Positions 18,840-29,109 are shown, counted from the stretch's first letter. The stretch is 64,000 nt of DNA from Trinickia symbiotica (GCF_002934455.1 NZ_PTIR01000016.1:111916-175915), one strand, 5' to 3'. A program made the numbers and translations. The notes: a model not told the origin generated them from the sequence alone.

Positions 18840-20111
18840 CTACGAAAACAATGCCGACGCATCGAGATCGGACATTTTGTCCAACTCGTCGCGGCGTGTA
18901 TCGCAGATTCGCCTGATCGTCGCGCCTTGCGTAACCCATACCGCGAGAGAGATGGCCGCGAGGCTACCGAGCGCAATGAAGGCGGCTGGATAGCCGAAGC
19001 GGCTGGCGAGCCAGCCGCCAAGCAATGGACTGAGGCAACCGCCCGCGGCCTCCACGCTTATCACCGCTCCCTGACCCAGGTTCACCCGTCCGGTGCCGTG
19101 CAACAGGTGCACGACCAATGCGGGTATCGCAACGCTCTGCAGGCCGGAACCGAGTCCGTCGAAAATCTGCACGGGCAGTATTGCCCACACCGCCGTCAGC
19201 GACGCCGCGGTGAAACCTCGCAGCGGAAGCGTAACCAGCGTCACTAGGATGACCCACCAGAAACCCCAGCGGCGGATGACGCGGCTGGCATAGACGGCAG
19301 CAGTCAGCATCACGACCTGGGAAATGATGATATTGGCCGCGGTAATCCCGCTTGCGCTGTGGTGGTGAGCCGCTGATTGTGCAAGGCTGTAAAGCGGCAG
19401 CATGGCGGAGTTGCCCAGGCTGAACGCTGCGAGCGCGATCGCAAGCAACACGAGCGGGCGGCAGCGAAACACGGCGCGCATGCTCTCCGCGCGCACCGGT
19501 GATTGGTCCGTATCGTCTTCGTGTACGAGTCCACGCGCATAGTGCCGATGCACCGCACGCGCGGGAATCAGCAGGACGGATGCGATGCACGCGAGGCCGA
19601 ATGCCGCGGCAAGCGCGAACACCCAGATGATGCCGAGCCACCAGCCGATCGCGCCGGACAATGCAGCCGCCGCGATGTTTCCCGCGTGGTTCGCCACCTG
19701 ATTCCGGCCGTACTGGCGGTCGAAATTTTTCCGGCCGGTCATTCCGAGTGTCAGTCCCGTCAGTGCCGTTCCCATGACCGAGCCGCCAACGGCCGTCGCG
19801 ATCTGCGAAAACGCAATCGGCCAGTAACCGCGGGAAAACCAGATAACGCACGCGGCAACGATCGTCAGGGAGCTGGCGCCAACCACCACTGCGCGTCGAT
19901 GACAGGTGGCATCGACGAGCGCGCCGGCCGGCACGGTCGCGATCACTCCGACGATCGCCCCCAAGGTCAGCACGGTGCCGATCATATCGGGGGTCCATCC
20001 GTGTTCTTGCAGGTAGATGCCGAGAAACGGACCCGCGCCTGCCTGCACATCCGCGGCGAAGAAACTGACTGCCAGTAAGGGGATGCTCGGCTTCGTTTTG
20101 CGTCCTTCCAT
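18840..20111 (-). CDS. MFS transporter
   Basis: A 423-residue membrane protein with about 12 helices and major-facilitator features: the loop GALVDATCHRR after helix 2, and GRNQVANHAGNIAAAAL in helix 5. It resembles the uncharacterised permeases annotated only as MFS. The cytoplasmic loop between helices 6 and 7 is His- and Asp-rich (HRHYARGLVHEDDTDQ). ATG 20111 gives a normal N-terminus (MEGRKTKPSIPLLAVSFFA); the open frame reaches back to 20192. It converges with the YnfM-like gene, 26 bases apart. The substrate cannot be read. Confidence 0.82.
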   Translation of the reverse strand: MEGRKTKPSIPLLAVSFFAADVQAGAGPFLGIYLQEHGWTPDMIGTVLTLGAIVGVIATVPAGALVDATCHRRAVVVGASSLTIVAACVIWFSRGYWPIAFSQIATAVGGSVMGTALTGLTLGMTGRKNFDRQYGRNQVANHAGNIAAAALSGAIGWWLGIIWVFALAAAFGLACIASVLLIPARAVHRHYARGLVHEDDTDQSPVRAESMRAVFRCRPLVLLAIALAAFSLGNSAMLPLYSLAQSAAHHHSASGITAANIIISQVVMLTAAVYASRVIRRWGFWWVILVTLVTLPLRGFTAASLTAVWAILPVQIFDGLGSGLQSVAIPALVVHLLHGTGRVNLGQGAVISVEAAGGCLSPLLGGWLASRFGYPAAFIALGSLAAISLAVWVTQGATIRRICDTRRDELDKMSDLDASALFS

Positions 20112-20283
20112 TATTGACGGGCGCGATCGATGAACTGCTGTCGTTCGGGCGCCCGTCCGCGCATTGCGCGAAGACCAGTGCGTAACGTCCATGAAGCATC
20201 ATCCGTGCCCGGGCGCACCCAGCGTCCGTTGTTAGACTAGACGACACGTGCGAGATCGCAACGACACCTCGGAGATTGGCACA

Positions 20284-20721
20284 ATGGCGCTCAAGCGGAT
20301 GGACAACGTAGGAATCGTCGTCGAAGACCTCGCAGGGACGATTGATTTCTTTCGCGAACTCGGCCTCGAACTCGAGGGGCGGGCCACGATCGACGGAGAA
20401 TGGGCGGGACGTGTTACTGGGCTCGGCGATCAGCGTGTCGAGATTGCGATGATGCGCACGCCGGACGGCCACAGCCGGCTCGAGCTCTCCCGGTTCATCA
20501 CGCCGGCAGTCGTCACCGATCACCGGAACCACCCGGTCAACGCCCTAGGCTATCTTCGCGTCATGTTCGCCGTCGATGACATCGACGAGACGCTCGAACG
20601 GCTGCGCATGCGCGGTGCGCAGCTCGTGGGCGAGGTGGTCCGGTATAAAGACGCGTATCGGCTTTGCTACATCCGCGGGCCCGAAGGGCTTCTCATTGGG
20701 CTCGCCCAAGAGCTCAGCTGA
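20284..20721 (+). CDS. VOC-family protein
   Basis: A 145-residue VOC-fold protein starting MALKRMDNVGIVVEDLAGTI, with paired beta-alpha-beta modules. The second module reads YLRVMFAVDDIDETLERL and the C-terminus IRGPEGLLIGLAQEL, as in glyoxalase/extradiol-like proteins. ATG 20284 has GGAG about 9 bases upstream; the frame extends to 20248 without better support. The natural substrate is unknown; it stands alone between an MFS gene and the convergent bcsC. Confidence 0.85.
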   Translation: MALKRMDNVGIVVEDLAGTIDFFRELGLELEGRATIDGEWAGRVTGLGDQRVEIAMMRTPDGHSRLELSRFITPAVVTDHRNHPVNALGYLRVMFAVDDIDETLERLRMRGAQLVGEVVRYKDAYRLCYIRGPEGLLIGLAQELS

Positions 20722-20760
20722 GCGCAGCACGAGGACAGATCGGCTGCCGCGAATGTCAGG

Positions 20761-23700
20761 TCACTCCGACAACGACAAGTACGGCGACGTGAGGGGTCTC
20801 GGCGGGAACGGCTGCAGGCCCATTTCCTTCGTGAAGCTGTAGCGCATGTACACCGCGGCGAACCATTCGCGATACTGATACGCGTTACCAAGCGATGCCG
20901 TCGCGCCGACCGCAAGCTGCGGCGCTAGCTGATATTCCCCCGCAGCACTGAGTGAGTACGCGATGCCGGTTTTGCTCTGGCCGGGGTAGACAGCGTTCGC
21001 GTCCGCCTGAACTCCGGCGGATCGAAGCGTATTGGCAACGGAAGCCGCGATCGACTGTCGGTTGGGATCCGTCGGGAAGTAGTTTGACGCGTCTTCTCGG
21101 TAATGTTGTATGCCGATGGAGCCCTTCACGTCGAATGTGAACGGTCCATTGCGGCCCGCCCATTCCACTGGAAGATTCAGGATGACGTATTGCTGCGGAC
21201 TGAAGTAGCCGCCTTGGCCATAAGTGAAGTACGACAGGTTCTTATCGTAGTGCATCAGTGTCGTATTCAAGCCTACCGTCAACGTCTGGTCTGTAGACTT
21301 GAAAAGCCGACTATATATGCCACCGCCACCTTTGACTGCGTAATTGCTGGCGACGTTATGTCCGTCGTAGTACTGGTAAGCGGTATTAACGTAGAGGCCG
21401 CTTCTACCATCGTCCCATGCAAGGCTGCCGAGCGCACCGTTCGATGTGACTCCCCCCCACTTCAGGCCAACGGCCTGATCGTTCGCGCCAGCATAAGACA
21501 GCAAACTGTCAGTGACGGCGCGGCGAGCGACGGCCAGTGAGTACGTTGTCCTATCGGTAACGGCTCCGTTGTAACTCGCGCCTCCGACGATATTCGATTC
21601 GGTGAATCCCAGTGGCGTAACCCCGACATCCCCCTCCAAACTGCGGCCTTCATAGCCCAAAGAAAGCCCCACTCCAGACGAATTCTGTGCTCCGAACGGA
21701 TTTTGTCCTCTAGCCGCGTCGGTCACCGCAGACCGCGAGGTCAGACCCGTGCCGAAACGGTTCATTGCATTAAGATCGGTGCTCCCGGTCCCCGCATCGA
21801 GCGTAACTGGCGTCGCGGTAACGACAATATGACCGTTGCCTGCCTTGATGCGTCCTTGAATGGGCGCTTCGATGTCCGTCAAACTGGACATGCCGTCCTC
21901 CCCGGCCCGGTTGCGGAAGACGATGCCGCCGGAAACCGTGCTCGATTGCTCGCGATTGATATCCGCAAGTTCGTCTGCGACACTCGTCGTTTGCGAACTA
22001 GCGCCGGTCGCACTATCCACGTTAGCGTCCGCACCCATCTCGTCGGCATAGCCTCGCGGCACAGCTTGCTGAGCATAGTAGGGCTGCCCATATCCGGCCG
22101 GCGGTTGAGGAACATATGCCTGTTGCGACTGTACAGGATACGGTGGCTGCGGTACATACGGCTGTTGCGCGGCATACACCGGTTGCGGCGCGGGTGCGTA
22201 GGGTGTGTACGGCTGCGGTTGCTGCCGATACGCCGCCTGGCGCGGGTACGGTTGCCCATAGACGGGCTGCTGCGCATACGCCTGTTGCTGTGCGTACTGA
22301 GGCTGGCGCGCATAGGCGGGCTGCGGTGGGTAGGGATACGGCTGTTGCGCGTATGCAGGCTGTTGCTGCGGATAGCCCGGTTGCCCGTAATACGGCTGCG
22401 GCGCATATCCGGCCGGCATGCCATTCGCTCGCGCGTAAGCGCCGCGCTGCATCGCGTTAGCCGCCGAGCCCGCGCTTTTGCGCGCCGCTGTCTTCTTGTT
22501 GCCGCGTTGAACTTCCTGCGTTCGCGCAGGCATGCCCTGACCATACGGTGCCCCCGCGGGATACGCCTGTGCGATCTGCGCATCCTGCGCGGCCGGCGAC
22601 ATCGGCCAAGGCGTCGGCGCGTAGCCGTCAGGCACCCCTACATACGGTGCGGCGCCCACCGCTCCCGATTCGGCGGCACCGTACATCTCAGGACCATACC
22701 CCCCGGCGGGCGCCGCTGTCGGCGCGTTGTACGGAGCGACGTAGGGAGCGGGCTCGAGCCCCGGCTCAGAGGCAGGCTGGGAAACCGGCGGATAGTAAGG
22801 CACGTTTTGCCTCGGAGAAGAAGGCGATAAGAAGGTAGGCAGTGTCGGCAAAGCACTGCGCGCGCCGCCGTTCGCATCTGCCGATGCATCGGCGTCGAGA
22901 CTCGTCGATTGCGCCGCGCCGGCAACGGGCGTCTTTCCCACGAATGGGTTCGTGCCCGGCAGGGGCGCGGTGCCGATCCGTTGCATCGCGATTTGCCAAT
23001 TGCGGGGCACGTTGCTGAAGCGGTCGGCGCGTCCGGCCTGATTGCCGGCCGAACTGTTCGCGGCGATCAGCGAGCGCCGCAGGTAGAGCGCCGCGTGCGA
23101 GAGATCGCCCTCGGCCCGATACATGCGGCCGACCGCCGCGAGTGTCGGTGGATCGTTCGGCGCCGCGTTGAGCGCCTTCCGAGCGAGCGACTTCGCATAG
23201 TCGAATTGCTTCACGCCGCTCGCGGCCCCGATCGCGGCCAACAGCAATCCCTGATCGTCGGGGCGGCGCGCGAGCGCCGCACGGTAATTCGCGAGCGCGT
23301 TGGCATCATCGCCGGCGCTCGAGTAGAGCCGGCCCAGGGCGGCTTGCAGGTCCGGCTCGTCGGGCATGGCCGCAAGCCACGGCGACATGACGTCGTAAGC
23401 ACCGGCGAGGTCGCCGCGTTCGCGGACAGCGTCCGTTCTCTGCACGACGATCGCGATGTTGAGCTTGTCGAGGTCGGCATGCTGGGCCGCCGTCAGCGGC
23501 ATCGCTGCCAGTCTGCGCATGACGTCGTCGCGCTCGGCGTCTTGCCGCGCCGCGAGCGCGATGCCCGCGTATTGCAAGAGGACGTCGGCGCTGCCGGGCG
23601 CCGCTTGGGCGGCGTCGCGAACGAGCGCAAGCGCCTGGCCCGCGTCGCCGATCTGCAGATAGCCCGTTGCGATCGCGCCGATCAATTCGGCATTGCCGCC

Positions 23701-25545
23701 CGCGACAGGCAGCGCCGATCGCAGCGTCGCCGCGGCATCCTGCGGCCGGCCTTCGCGAGCGAGCTGCGCCGCGAGTTCGGCTTGCTGGTGTACCCAGAGA
23801 CGGTGCTGCAGGGTCGCCATCGCATCCGTCCGCTGTTTTGCCGGCACTTTCTCGAGCAGCGCGAGTCCCTTCGACCAATCGTGCGTTTCCGCGGCAAGCA
23901 ACGCACTTGCATAGATCGCATCGGGCATATCGGGGTTCGTCGCAAGCAACCCGTCCATCATGCTGCGCGCGTTGCCGAGGGCGCCTTCGCGTACGTAAAT
24001 GCGCGCAAGGTCGAGTCGCAGCCACGGATCCGTCGGATTGCTCGCGAGCGCATCTTCGAAGAGGCTGCGCGCCGTGCCGAGGTCGCCACGCGCTTCGGCT
24101 GCGCGTGCCTGTCCGGCCTCGACGGTACCGCGCAATCGATCGATGCCCCCGGCCTTTGCCTGCTGCTCGGTCGTGAGCTTGCTCGCGAGCGCGAGCGCTT
24201 CGCTGGCGCGCCCTTGCGCGGCCAGCGCGCCGATGAGTCCGCGGATCGCATCGGGATTGTCCGCCTGCCGGCGCAGCGCCATCCGGTACGCCTGCTCGGC
24301 GCCGGCAGCGTCGCGATTGGCAAGCAGCATGTCCGCGAGCAGCACTTGAGCCGTGACGTCCGACGGATCGAGCGCGATGGCGCGCTCGAAGAGCGTCTTT
24401 GCTTTCGCGTACTCGCCGTTGCTGCGCGCGCCGATCGCCTCGCTCGTGTAGCTCCAATAGGTTGCGCTTTGCAAAGAGCTCTTCCAGCGTGCGGGGTTGG
24501 CGCTTCGCGCGCTCGCACGCTCCAGATCGTTGCGTGCCTCCGCAAAACGCTCTTGCTTGAGCGCGACGATGCCCATGCCGCCAAGCGCGTCGGCATCCTC
24601 GGGCGACTTCGAGAGGATCGCCGTGAATTGCCGCTTCGCGGATTCGAGATCCCCGCGGTTGAGCGCATCGAACGCATCGGCAATCGCCCGTCCGTGCGCG
24701 CTTGCCGCCGCGGCTTGCTGCGCGCGCGTCCGCGCTTCTTTGTCCTGCTCGACCATCGATTCGTAGCGCGCTTTGACCGCCACGTCGTCGCCTGCAACAC
24801 GCAAATAGTCCTGGTACAACGCAGCATCGGACGCGCGTGCGCCGAGCCAGAGCAACGCCTGGCGCCAGCTTCGGCGCGCGGCCTCGCCGGTCGTTGCATC
24901 GTTCGCGAGCTTTTCCAGCCGCGCGATGCCTTCCCGGCGCGTCGCGTCGCGATACGTGAGATGCTGCGCGTAAGCGAGCGCATAGCGCGGATCGTCGGTA
25001 TGCTCGCGCGCGAGCTGCTCGAGACCGCGGCGCGCCTCCTCCCACCCCTGCGGCGTCGCCGCGAGCGCCTGGTAGTACTCGAGTTGCAGCTCGGCCGACG
25101 CGGGCTTGCCCGTCAGCGCTCGCTGATACTCCTGCGCCGCCGCCGTGTTCTGGCCGCTTTGCGCAAGACGTCGCGCTTCATTGACGGCCTGATCCCGCGG
25201 ACTGAAGATGCCCAGGCGCCGCGCGAGCTCGTCGAGCTCCGGATAGTTCGGCGCCACTTGCCGCAGGTGTTCGAGGTACTGCTGTGCCTCGCCGACGTTC
25301 TTGCGGTCGGCAAGGACGATACCCATCCCGTAGATCGCATCGGGTTGGTTGGGATCGATGCCGAGCACCTTGCGCCATGCTTGCTCGGCGAGATCGCCGC
25401 GCCGATGCGCTTGCCAATACTTGCCCTGCGAGATGAGGACATTCATCGGATCGATTTTGGCCGGCGCCGTCTGCGCGCGCGGGGTGTTCGTGGCCCCGCA
25501 GGCCGCGGCAACGCTCAGTGCGAGTGCAAGGGACTTCAGCCGCAT
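20761..25545 (-). CDS. bcsC: cellulose export protein BcsC, with extended linker
   Basis: A 1594-residue outer-membrane cellulose exporter, longer than the roughly 1150-1300 residues usual for BcsC. After a signal peptide (MRLKSLALALSVAAACG), residues about 35-840 are tetratricopeptide repeats that form the periplasmic scaffold and probably touch the polymer and peptidoglycan. Residues about 1187-1594, beginning near ADELADINREQSS, are the 16-strand beta-barrel pore (PF05420-type). Between them a linker of about 340 residues includes a Tyr/Pro/Gln-rich tract (about 1040-1165) and an Ala/Ser/Pro-rich tract. ATG 25545 has GGAG at the usual distance and the frame overlaps bcsZ by 10 bases. It ends the bcs operon. 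Confidence 0.95.
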   Translation of the reverse strand: MRLKSLALALSVAAACGATNTPRAQTAPAKIDPMNVLISQGKYWQAHRRGDLAEQAWRKVLGIDPNQPDAIYGMGIVLADRKNVGEAQQYLEHLRQVAPNYPELDELARRLGIFSPRDQAVNEARRLAQSGQNTAAAQEYQRALTGKPASAELQLEYYQALAATPQGWEEARRGLEQLAREHTDDPRYALAYAQHLTYRDATRREGIARLEKLANDATTGEAARRSWRQALLWLGARASDAALYQDYLRVAGDDVAVKARYESMVEQDKEARTRAQQAAAASAHGRAIADAFDALNRGDLESAKRQFTAILSKSPEDADALGGMGIVALKQERFAEARNDLERASARSANPARWKSSLQSATYWSYTSEAIGARSNGEYAKAKTLFERAIALDPSDVTAQVLLADMLLANRDAAGAEQAYRMALRRQADNPDAIRGLIGALAAQGRASEALALASKLTTEQQAKAGGIDRLRGTVEAGQARAAEARGDLGTARSLFEDALASNPTDPWLRLDLARIYVREGALGNARSMMDGLLATNPDMPDAIYASALLAAETHDWSKGLALLEKVPAKQRTDAMATLQHRLWVHQQAELAAQLAREGRPQDAAATLRSALPVAGGNAELIGAIATGYLQIGDAGQALALVRDAAQAAPGSADVLLQYAGIALAARQDAERDDVMRRLAAMPLTAAQHADLDKLNIAIVVQRTDAVRERGDLAGAYDVMSPWLAAMPDEPDLQAALGRLYSSAGDDANALANYRAALARRPDDQGLLLAAIGAASGVKQFDYAKSLARKALNAAPNDPPTLAAVGRMYRAEGDLSHAALYLRRSLIAANSSAGNQAGRADRFSNVPRNWQIAMQRIGTAPLPGTNPFVGKTPVAGAAQSTSLDADASADANGGARSALPTLPTFLSPSSPRQNVPYYPPVSQPASEPGLEPAPYVAPYNAPTAAPAGGYGPEMYGAAESGAVGAAPYVGVPDGYAPTPWPMSPAAQDAQIAQAYPAGAPYGQGMPARTQEVQRGNKKTAARKSAGSAANAMQRGAYARANGMPAGYAPQPYYGQPGYPQQQPAYAQQPYPYPPQPAYARQPQYAQQQAYAQQPVYGQPYPRQAAYRQQPQPYTPYAPAPQPVYAAQQPYVPQPPYPVQSQQAYVPQPPAGYGQPYYAQQAVPRGYADEMGADANVDSATGASSQTTSVADELADINREQSSTVSGGIVFRNRAGEDGMSSLTDIEAPIQGRIKAGNGHIVVTATPVTLDAGTGSTDLNAMNRFGTGLTSRSAVTDAARGQNPFGAQNSSGVGLSLGYEGRSLEGDVGVTPLGFTESNIVGGASYNGAVTDRTTYSLAVARRAVTDSLLSYAGANDQAVGLKWGGVTSNGALGSLAWDDGRSGLYVNTAYQYYDGHNVASNYAVKGGGGIYSRLFKSTDQTLTVGLNTTLMHYDKNLSYFTYGQGGYFSPQQYVILNLPVEWAGRNGPFTFDVKGSIGIQHYREDASNYFPTDPNRQSIAASVANTLRSAGVQADANAVYPGQSKTGIAYSLSAAGEYQLAPQLAVGATASLGNAYQYREWFAAVYMRYSFTKEMGLQPFPPRPLTSPYLSLSE
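22050..22430 (-). repeat. tract of degenerate YPQ-rich codon repeats in bcsC
   Basis: This part of bcsC encodes many imperfect copies of units such as AYAQQPY, QPPYPVQ and YVPQPP, giving a low-complexity region of Tyr, Pro, Gln, Ala and Gly over about 125 residues. DNA repeats of the type CGCATAxGxxGGCTG are visible in the plus strand. Such tracts change length easily by slippage and recombination. Confidence 0.85.
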
Positions 25546-26717
25546 GCAGGTCTCCAATTCGGCACGAGACGGCCGTCTACGTCGAAGTGGAAGCGGCCGT
25601 CGATGAATCCGGTGCCGAACAAGCCCAGCACACGATCGTAATAAAGGGGTTGCTTGTCGGGCGCATCGCCGTCGAGCACTGAGAGGTGCAGGCGCGCAAG
25701 CGAGGCATTGCGCTTATCGCCGAGCGCGGAAAAGTACGGCGCCAGCGCGCCCCAGTACGAGAGCGGACCCTCGCCGCCCGCGGTTCCGGTTGCGGTCGCG
25801 ACTTTCTCGGGCGGAAAGCCCGTGCTGTCCACGCGCGCGCGCATGCCGCCGAGCGCGGCCAGCCAGGGCTTGGCAAGCGGGTCGCCGGAGGCGGTCAGGC
25901 CGGCCCACAGGTAGACGCGAATCGCGTCGTAGCTGCCCGTATCGCCTTTTTGCGGGTCGACGCCGAAGCGGCCCTGCTGCCAGGCGGCCCAGTCGGGCGC
26001 AAATCCCTGCGGCGCGGTCGCCTTGATGAGGGTCAACGAGTTGTTCGCGAGGGTATTCCACGGTCCCTTGGGCGCCGCATGCGCGAGGCGGCGCAAGACC
26101 GGCAGCGGCATATAGCTGGGGTTGACGCGTGTGACGCCATCTTTGACGAAGCCGTGCGGGCCCGGCAGCAGCATCGTGCCGAGACCCGGCAGGTCCGTGA
26201 TTTCCTCGCTCGCGATGCGTTGCGCGAGTGCCTCGCCCAATTGCCGATACTCGGGCTCGCGCCAAAGGCGGCCGGCCTCGATGAGATCGTAGGCGAGCCA
26301 GAGATCCGCATCGGCGGCCGAATTCGGATCGAGCACGCCCCATGAGCCGTCGGGCCTGCGGCCCCACAGCCACGCCGGCAATGCTACGGCGGTTGCATCC
26401 AAGCGGTTCGACGCGAGGTTCGCCCGCGTCCAGCCGAGCAGTCGGTCGAACGTGGCGCGGTCGTTCGCGACGAGCGCGAAGAACATGGCGTAGGCCTGTC
26501 CTTCGGTCGTCGTTTGTTGGGCGGGCGTCGACGCATCGATGACGCGACCGTCGCCGGAGACATCACGCTCGATAAAGAGGCGATAGGCGCGCCAGTCGTC
26601 GCACTGGGCGGCGACATGCGAGGCCGGCTCGGGCGGATTGGCCGCGTGCGCCGCATGGCCTTGGCCGAGCGATAGCGCGAGGGCGATGGTTTGCACCATG
26701 GCTGATCTTGTTGCCAT
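25536..26717 (-). CDS. bcsZ: endo-1,4-beta-glucanase BcsZ (GH8)
   Basis: A 393-residue periplasmic glycoside hydrolase family 8 cellulase that trims nascent cellulose and is needed for normal export. Residues 1-26 are a signal peptide. The catalytic acid Glu72 sits in TTTEGQAYAMFFAL. The Asp-rich motif NSAADADLWLAYDL follows at about 132-145, and the substrate-binding segment GDTGSYDAIRVYLW lies near 260-275; these are all GH8 hallmarks. It begins 9 bases after bcsB and overlaps bcsC by 10, so all three are translated in sequence. Confidence 0.95.
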   Translation of the reverse strand: MATRSAMVQTIALALSLGQGHAAHAANPPEPASHVAAQCDDWRAYRLFIERDVSGDGRVIDASTPAQQTTTEGQAYAMFFALVANDRATFDRLLGWTRANLASNRLDATAVALPAWLWGRRPDGSWGVLDPNSAADADLWLAYDLIEAGRLWREPEYRQLGEALAQRIASEEITDLPGLGTMLLPGPHGFVKDGVTRVNPSYMPLPVLRRLAHAAPKGPWNTLANNSLTLIKATAPQGFAPDWAAWQQGRFGVDPQKGDTGSYDAIRVYLWAGLTASGDPLAKPWLAALGGMRARVDSTGFPPEKVATATGTAGGEGPLSYWGALAPYFSALGDKRNASLARLHLSVLDGDAPDKQPLYYDRVLGLFGTGFIDGRFHFDVDGRLVPNWRPACG

Positions 26718-26726
26718 TTCAGCCGC

Positions 26727-29108
26727 TCATTCGCTCAGACGCCGCGTCGCGACTGCGCGCAACGCTCGATAGAACAGCGCGCCGAAAACGAGCGCCGCGA
26801 ACACGCCCGACAATGCGAGCAGGATCGGATGCGACGAAAGCGCCCAGCGCAGGTAGTCCAACGGCGACAGATGGCCGACGTAGTAGGTGTTGCCGTTCGA
26901 CGTCACCGTGACGGACCGGCCGTGAATGACGTCGGTGGCGCCCTGGATCATCGGCACGACGTCGGAATCGAGCAACGCGGAGGCGAGGTTGGCGTCCGAC
27001 TGCCCAGCGGCGCCGATCAGCGCGACGACGCTGCGGCCGCGGCGCAGCGGCGATTGAAACGCGGTGACGACGGCGTTGCTTTCCGAGCTGACGAGCGACA
27101 GATCCGCTCGCGCGGGCGGGCGCGAGACGCCGCGCTCGCCGCCTTGCCACCAGTCTTCGACCTTGTAGACGATGTCCGAGACGGTGAAACGCGTGGCGTT
27201 GCCGTCGCCCGAAAACGACATCGAGTTCGCCCATTTCTGCAAGAGCGGCTGATGTCCGGGCGCGCCGAGAACCAACAGGTCCTTGTCGGCGAACTTCTCG
27301 ACATCGCCCGCGCTCGCCACAGTCACGCCGAGCACCGGATAGCCCGTCGACGCTCCCATGCGCCCCATTTCGAGCAAATAAAGGCTGTAGTCGCTCGCGC
27401 TCGCGTCGTCGGGCAGGATCACGGCCGTCTCCGACAGATCCGCCATCCGCGTGAACGGGAAGCCGCTGTTGGCGAATGCCGCGAGATCAGGCAGCGCGAT
27501 GTAGTGAGGAAACGACGAGACGTCGATGACGGAATTCGGATCGATCGTGCCCACCACGTTTTCGAGCATGCGTCCGTGACATTCGCCGGTGTTGGGAATG
27601 TCATAAAAGAAGTGCAGGCGCAACTGCGCGCGCGGCGTGAGCAGCAGCGGCGGAATGTAGACGCGCTTGTGCGCCTGCGCTGTGCCGTCGGGCAATATGC
27701 TGCTCAGGTAACGAGCCGGGTCGAACATCGACGTCGGGCGCGCCGGAATCGGCAGCGATTCCACGAAACCGTCGTTGACGCTGATGTTGAGCGACGAGCG
27801 GTCCGCCGTCGGCCGCACGCTGTAGCGATAGTCGAGATCGATCGGCGCGCCTTTCGAATGCCACATGAAGAGGTCGGGCGGAACGCGCAGATTCACGCGC
27901 ACTGCCCCGGCGCTATAGCCCGATACGGTCAGATCGCGCTCGGCCGCCAGTTCGCCGAAGTGAACGGGGCGATCGGTGGGCAGCCAGTTCGGCGCGTCGT
28001 AGGGCGCGCGCGGTGCCAGGGACTTGACATTCGTGATCGTGACGCTCGAGCCGGCCAGCTCGTTGCCGCCCAGACTCAACGCCTCGGCCGCCGTCTTCAG
28101 CTCGGCTTCGTTGCGGCCGAGTACGAGAAGGAGCTTGCCTTGAGCGGGCGCCTGCCGGTCCACGATGGCGAGTGTCGGCCCCGCGATCTCCGGCAGCGCG
28201 ATCCCGGTCGGGCGATTGTCCGCGGTCGCGAAGACGACGGCATTGCCCGTGAGCGGCGCGTTATCGAACTGCGTCGGGAAGAGCGCGCCCCGGTAGCCGG
28301 CATTCGCGCCGAACCACGACGCGACCGCGCCCGCTGCTTCTAGCGTGCCGATGTCGGGCTTGCCCGGCAGCACGAAGGGCAGCTCGAGCCGGCGTACGTC
28401 GCGCCGATCGAAGAACGGCCGCGGCAGATCGGCGAGATCGGGTTTGCTTTGCAGCGTCGCGTAGGTGAGCTCGAGCGAACTGTGATTGCTGACCGAGGCC
28501 CAGAGCGACGAGTGCGCCGGGTCTTCGCACTTGCGCGTGTAATGGCCGACGAGCTCGACGTTGACGTGATTGAACTCGGTGATGAAGCGCGGATCGATCG
28601 AGACGTCGCGCGCCACTTGCATGCCGGCCTGCTCGCGCGGAAGCGGCAGCGTGGCGGCCAGTTCTCCGTTAATGAGCACGTTGAGCTGCGAGAGATCGGG
28701 CAGCAGGGCCGGCGAATAGCTGTAGACGAGATGCAGTATCGCGCTCGTCACGACTTCGTCGCGACGCACGGAGAACTCGACGCCGTTCTGCCCCTCGACG
28801 CCGCGCAACTGCAGCGGATCGAGCGCGCCGAGTTCGGCAAACGTCAGACCCTGGCGCCGCCCGCCCGGCACGACGATGCCCGGGTTCGCCGTCGTCGGCA
28901 TGGTTGCCGCGGTCGCTTTGGCGGCGAGCGCATCCTGCGGTGCCGGCGTGGCAAGCGCGGCTTGAACGATCGCATTCGGCGTGAACGGCGCGGCGGGCGG
29001 CAGGGCGCTCGGCGTGGCACTCGCCGCCATCGACGAGGTCATCACACTCGCGAGCAGCGCTACGCCCGCGAGGGGCAGCAGATACAGTGAGCGTCGGGAG
29101 GGTTTCAT
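26727..29108 (-). CDS. bcsB: cellulose synthase regulatory subunit BcsB
   Basis: A 793-residue periplasmic, membrane-tethered partner of BcsA. The signal peptide is MKPSRRSLYLLPLAGVALLA. The mature part contains alternating carbohydrate-binding and flavodoxin-like domains: GRRQGLTFAELGA near residue 85, then IHGRSVTVTSNG-type strands late. It ends with a single membrane helix (PILLALSGVFAALVFGALFY) and short basic tail. ATG 29108 begins one base after the bcsA stop (TGA-G-ATG), which fixes the start; the open frame extends to 29309 but lies inside bcsA. BcsB guides the glucan into the periplasm. Confidence 0.95.
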   Translation of the reverse strand: MKPSRRSLYLLPLAGVALLASVMTSSMAASATPSALPPAAPFTPNAIVQAALATPAPQDALAAKATAATMPTTANPGIVVPGGRRQGLTFAELGALDPLQLRGVEGQNGVEFSVRRDEVVTSAILHLVYSYSPALLPDLSQLNVLINGELAATLPLPREQAGMQVARDVSIDPRFITEFNHVNVELVGHYTRKCEDPAHSSLWASVSNHSSLELTYATLQSKPDLADLPRPFFDRRDVRRLELPFVLPGKPDIGTLEAAGAVASWFGANAGYRGALFPTQFDNAPLTGNAVVFATADNRPTGIALPEIAGPTLAIVDRQAPAQGKLLLVLGRNEAELKTAAEALSLGGNELAGSSVTITNVKSLAPRAPYDAPNWLPTDRPVHFGELAAERDLTVSGYSAGAVRVNLRVPPDLFMWHSKGAPIDLDYRYSVRPTADRSSLNISVNDGFVESLPIPARPTSMFDPARYLSSILPDGTAQAHKRVYIPPLLLTPRAQLRLHFFYDIPNTGECHGRMLENVVGTIDPNSVIDVSSFPHYIALPDLAAFANSGFPFTRMADLSETAVILPDDASASDYSLYLLEMGRMGASTGYPVLGVTVASAGDVEKFADKDLLVLGAPGHQPLLQKWANSMSFSGDGNATRFTVSDIVYKVEDWWQGGERGVSRPPARADLSLVSSESNAVVTAFQSPLRRGRSVVALIGAAGQSDANLASALLDSDVVPMIQGATDVIHGRSVTVTSNGNTYYVGHLSPLDYLRWALSSHPILLALSGVFAALVFGALFYRALRAVATRRLSE

Positions 29109-29109
29109 C

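Noticed and set aside
22909..25641. 910-codon plus-strand frame opposite bcsC
   Set aside because: Arg-rich shadow; bcsC reads as clear TPR repeats on the other strand.
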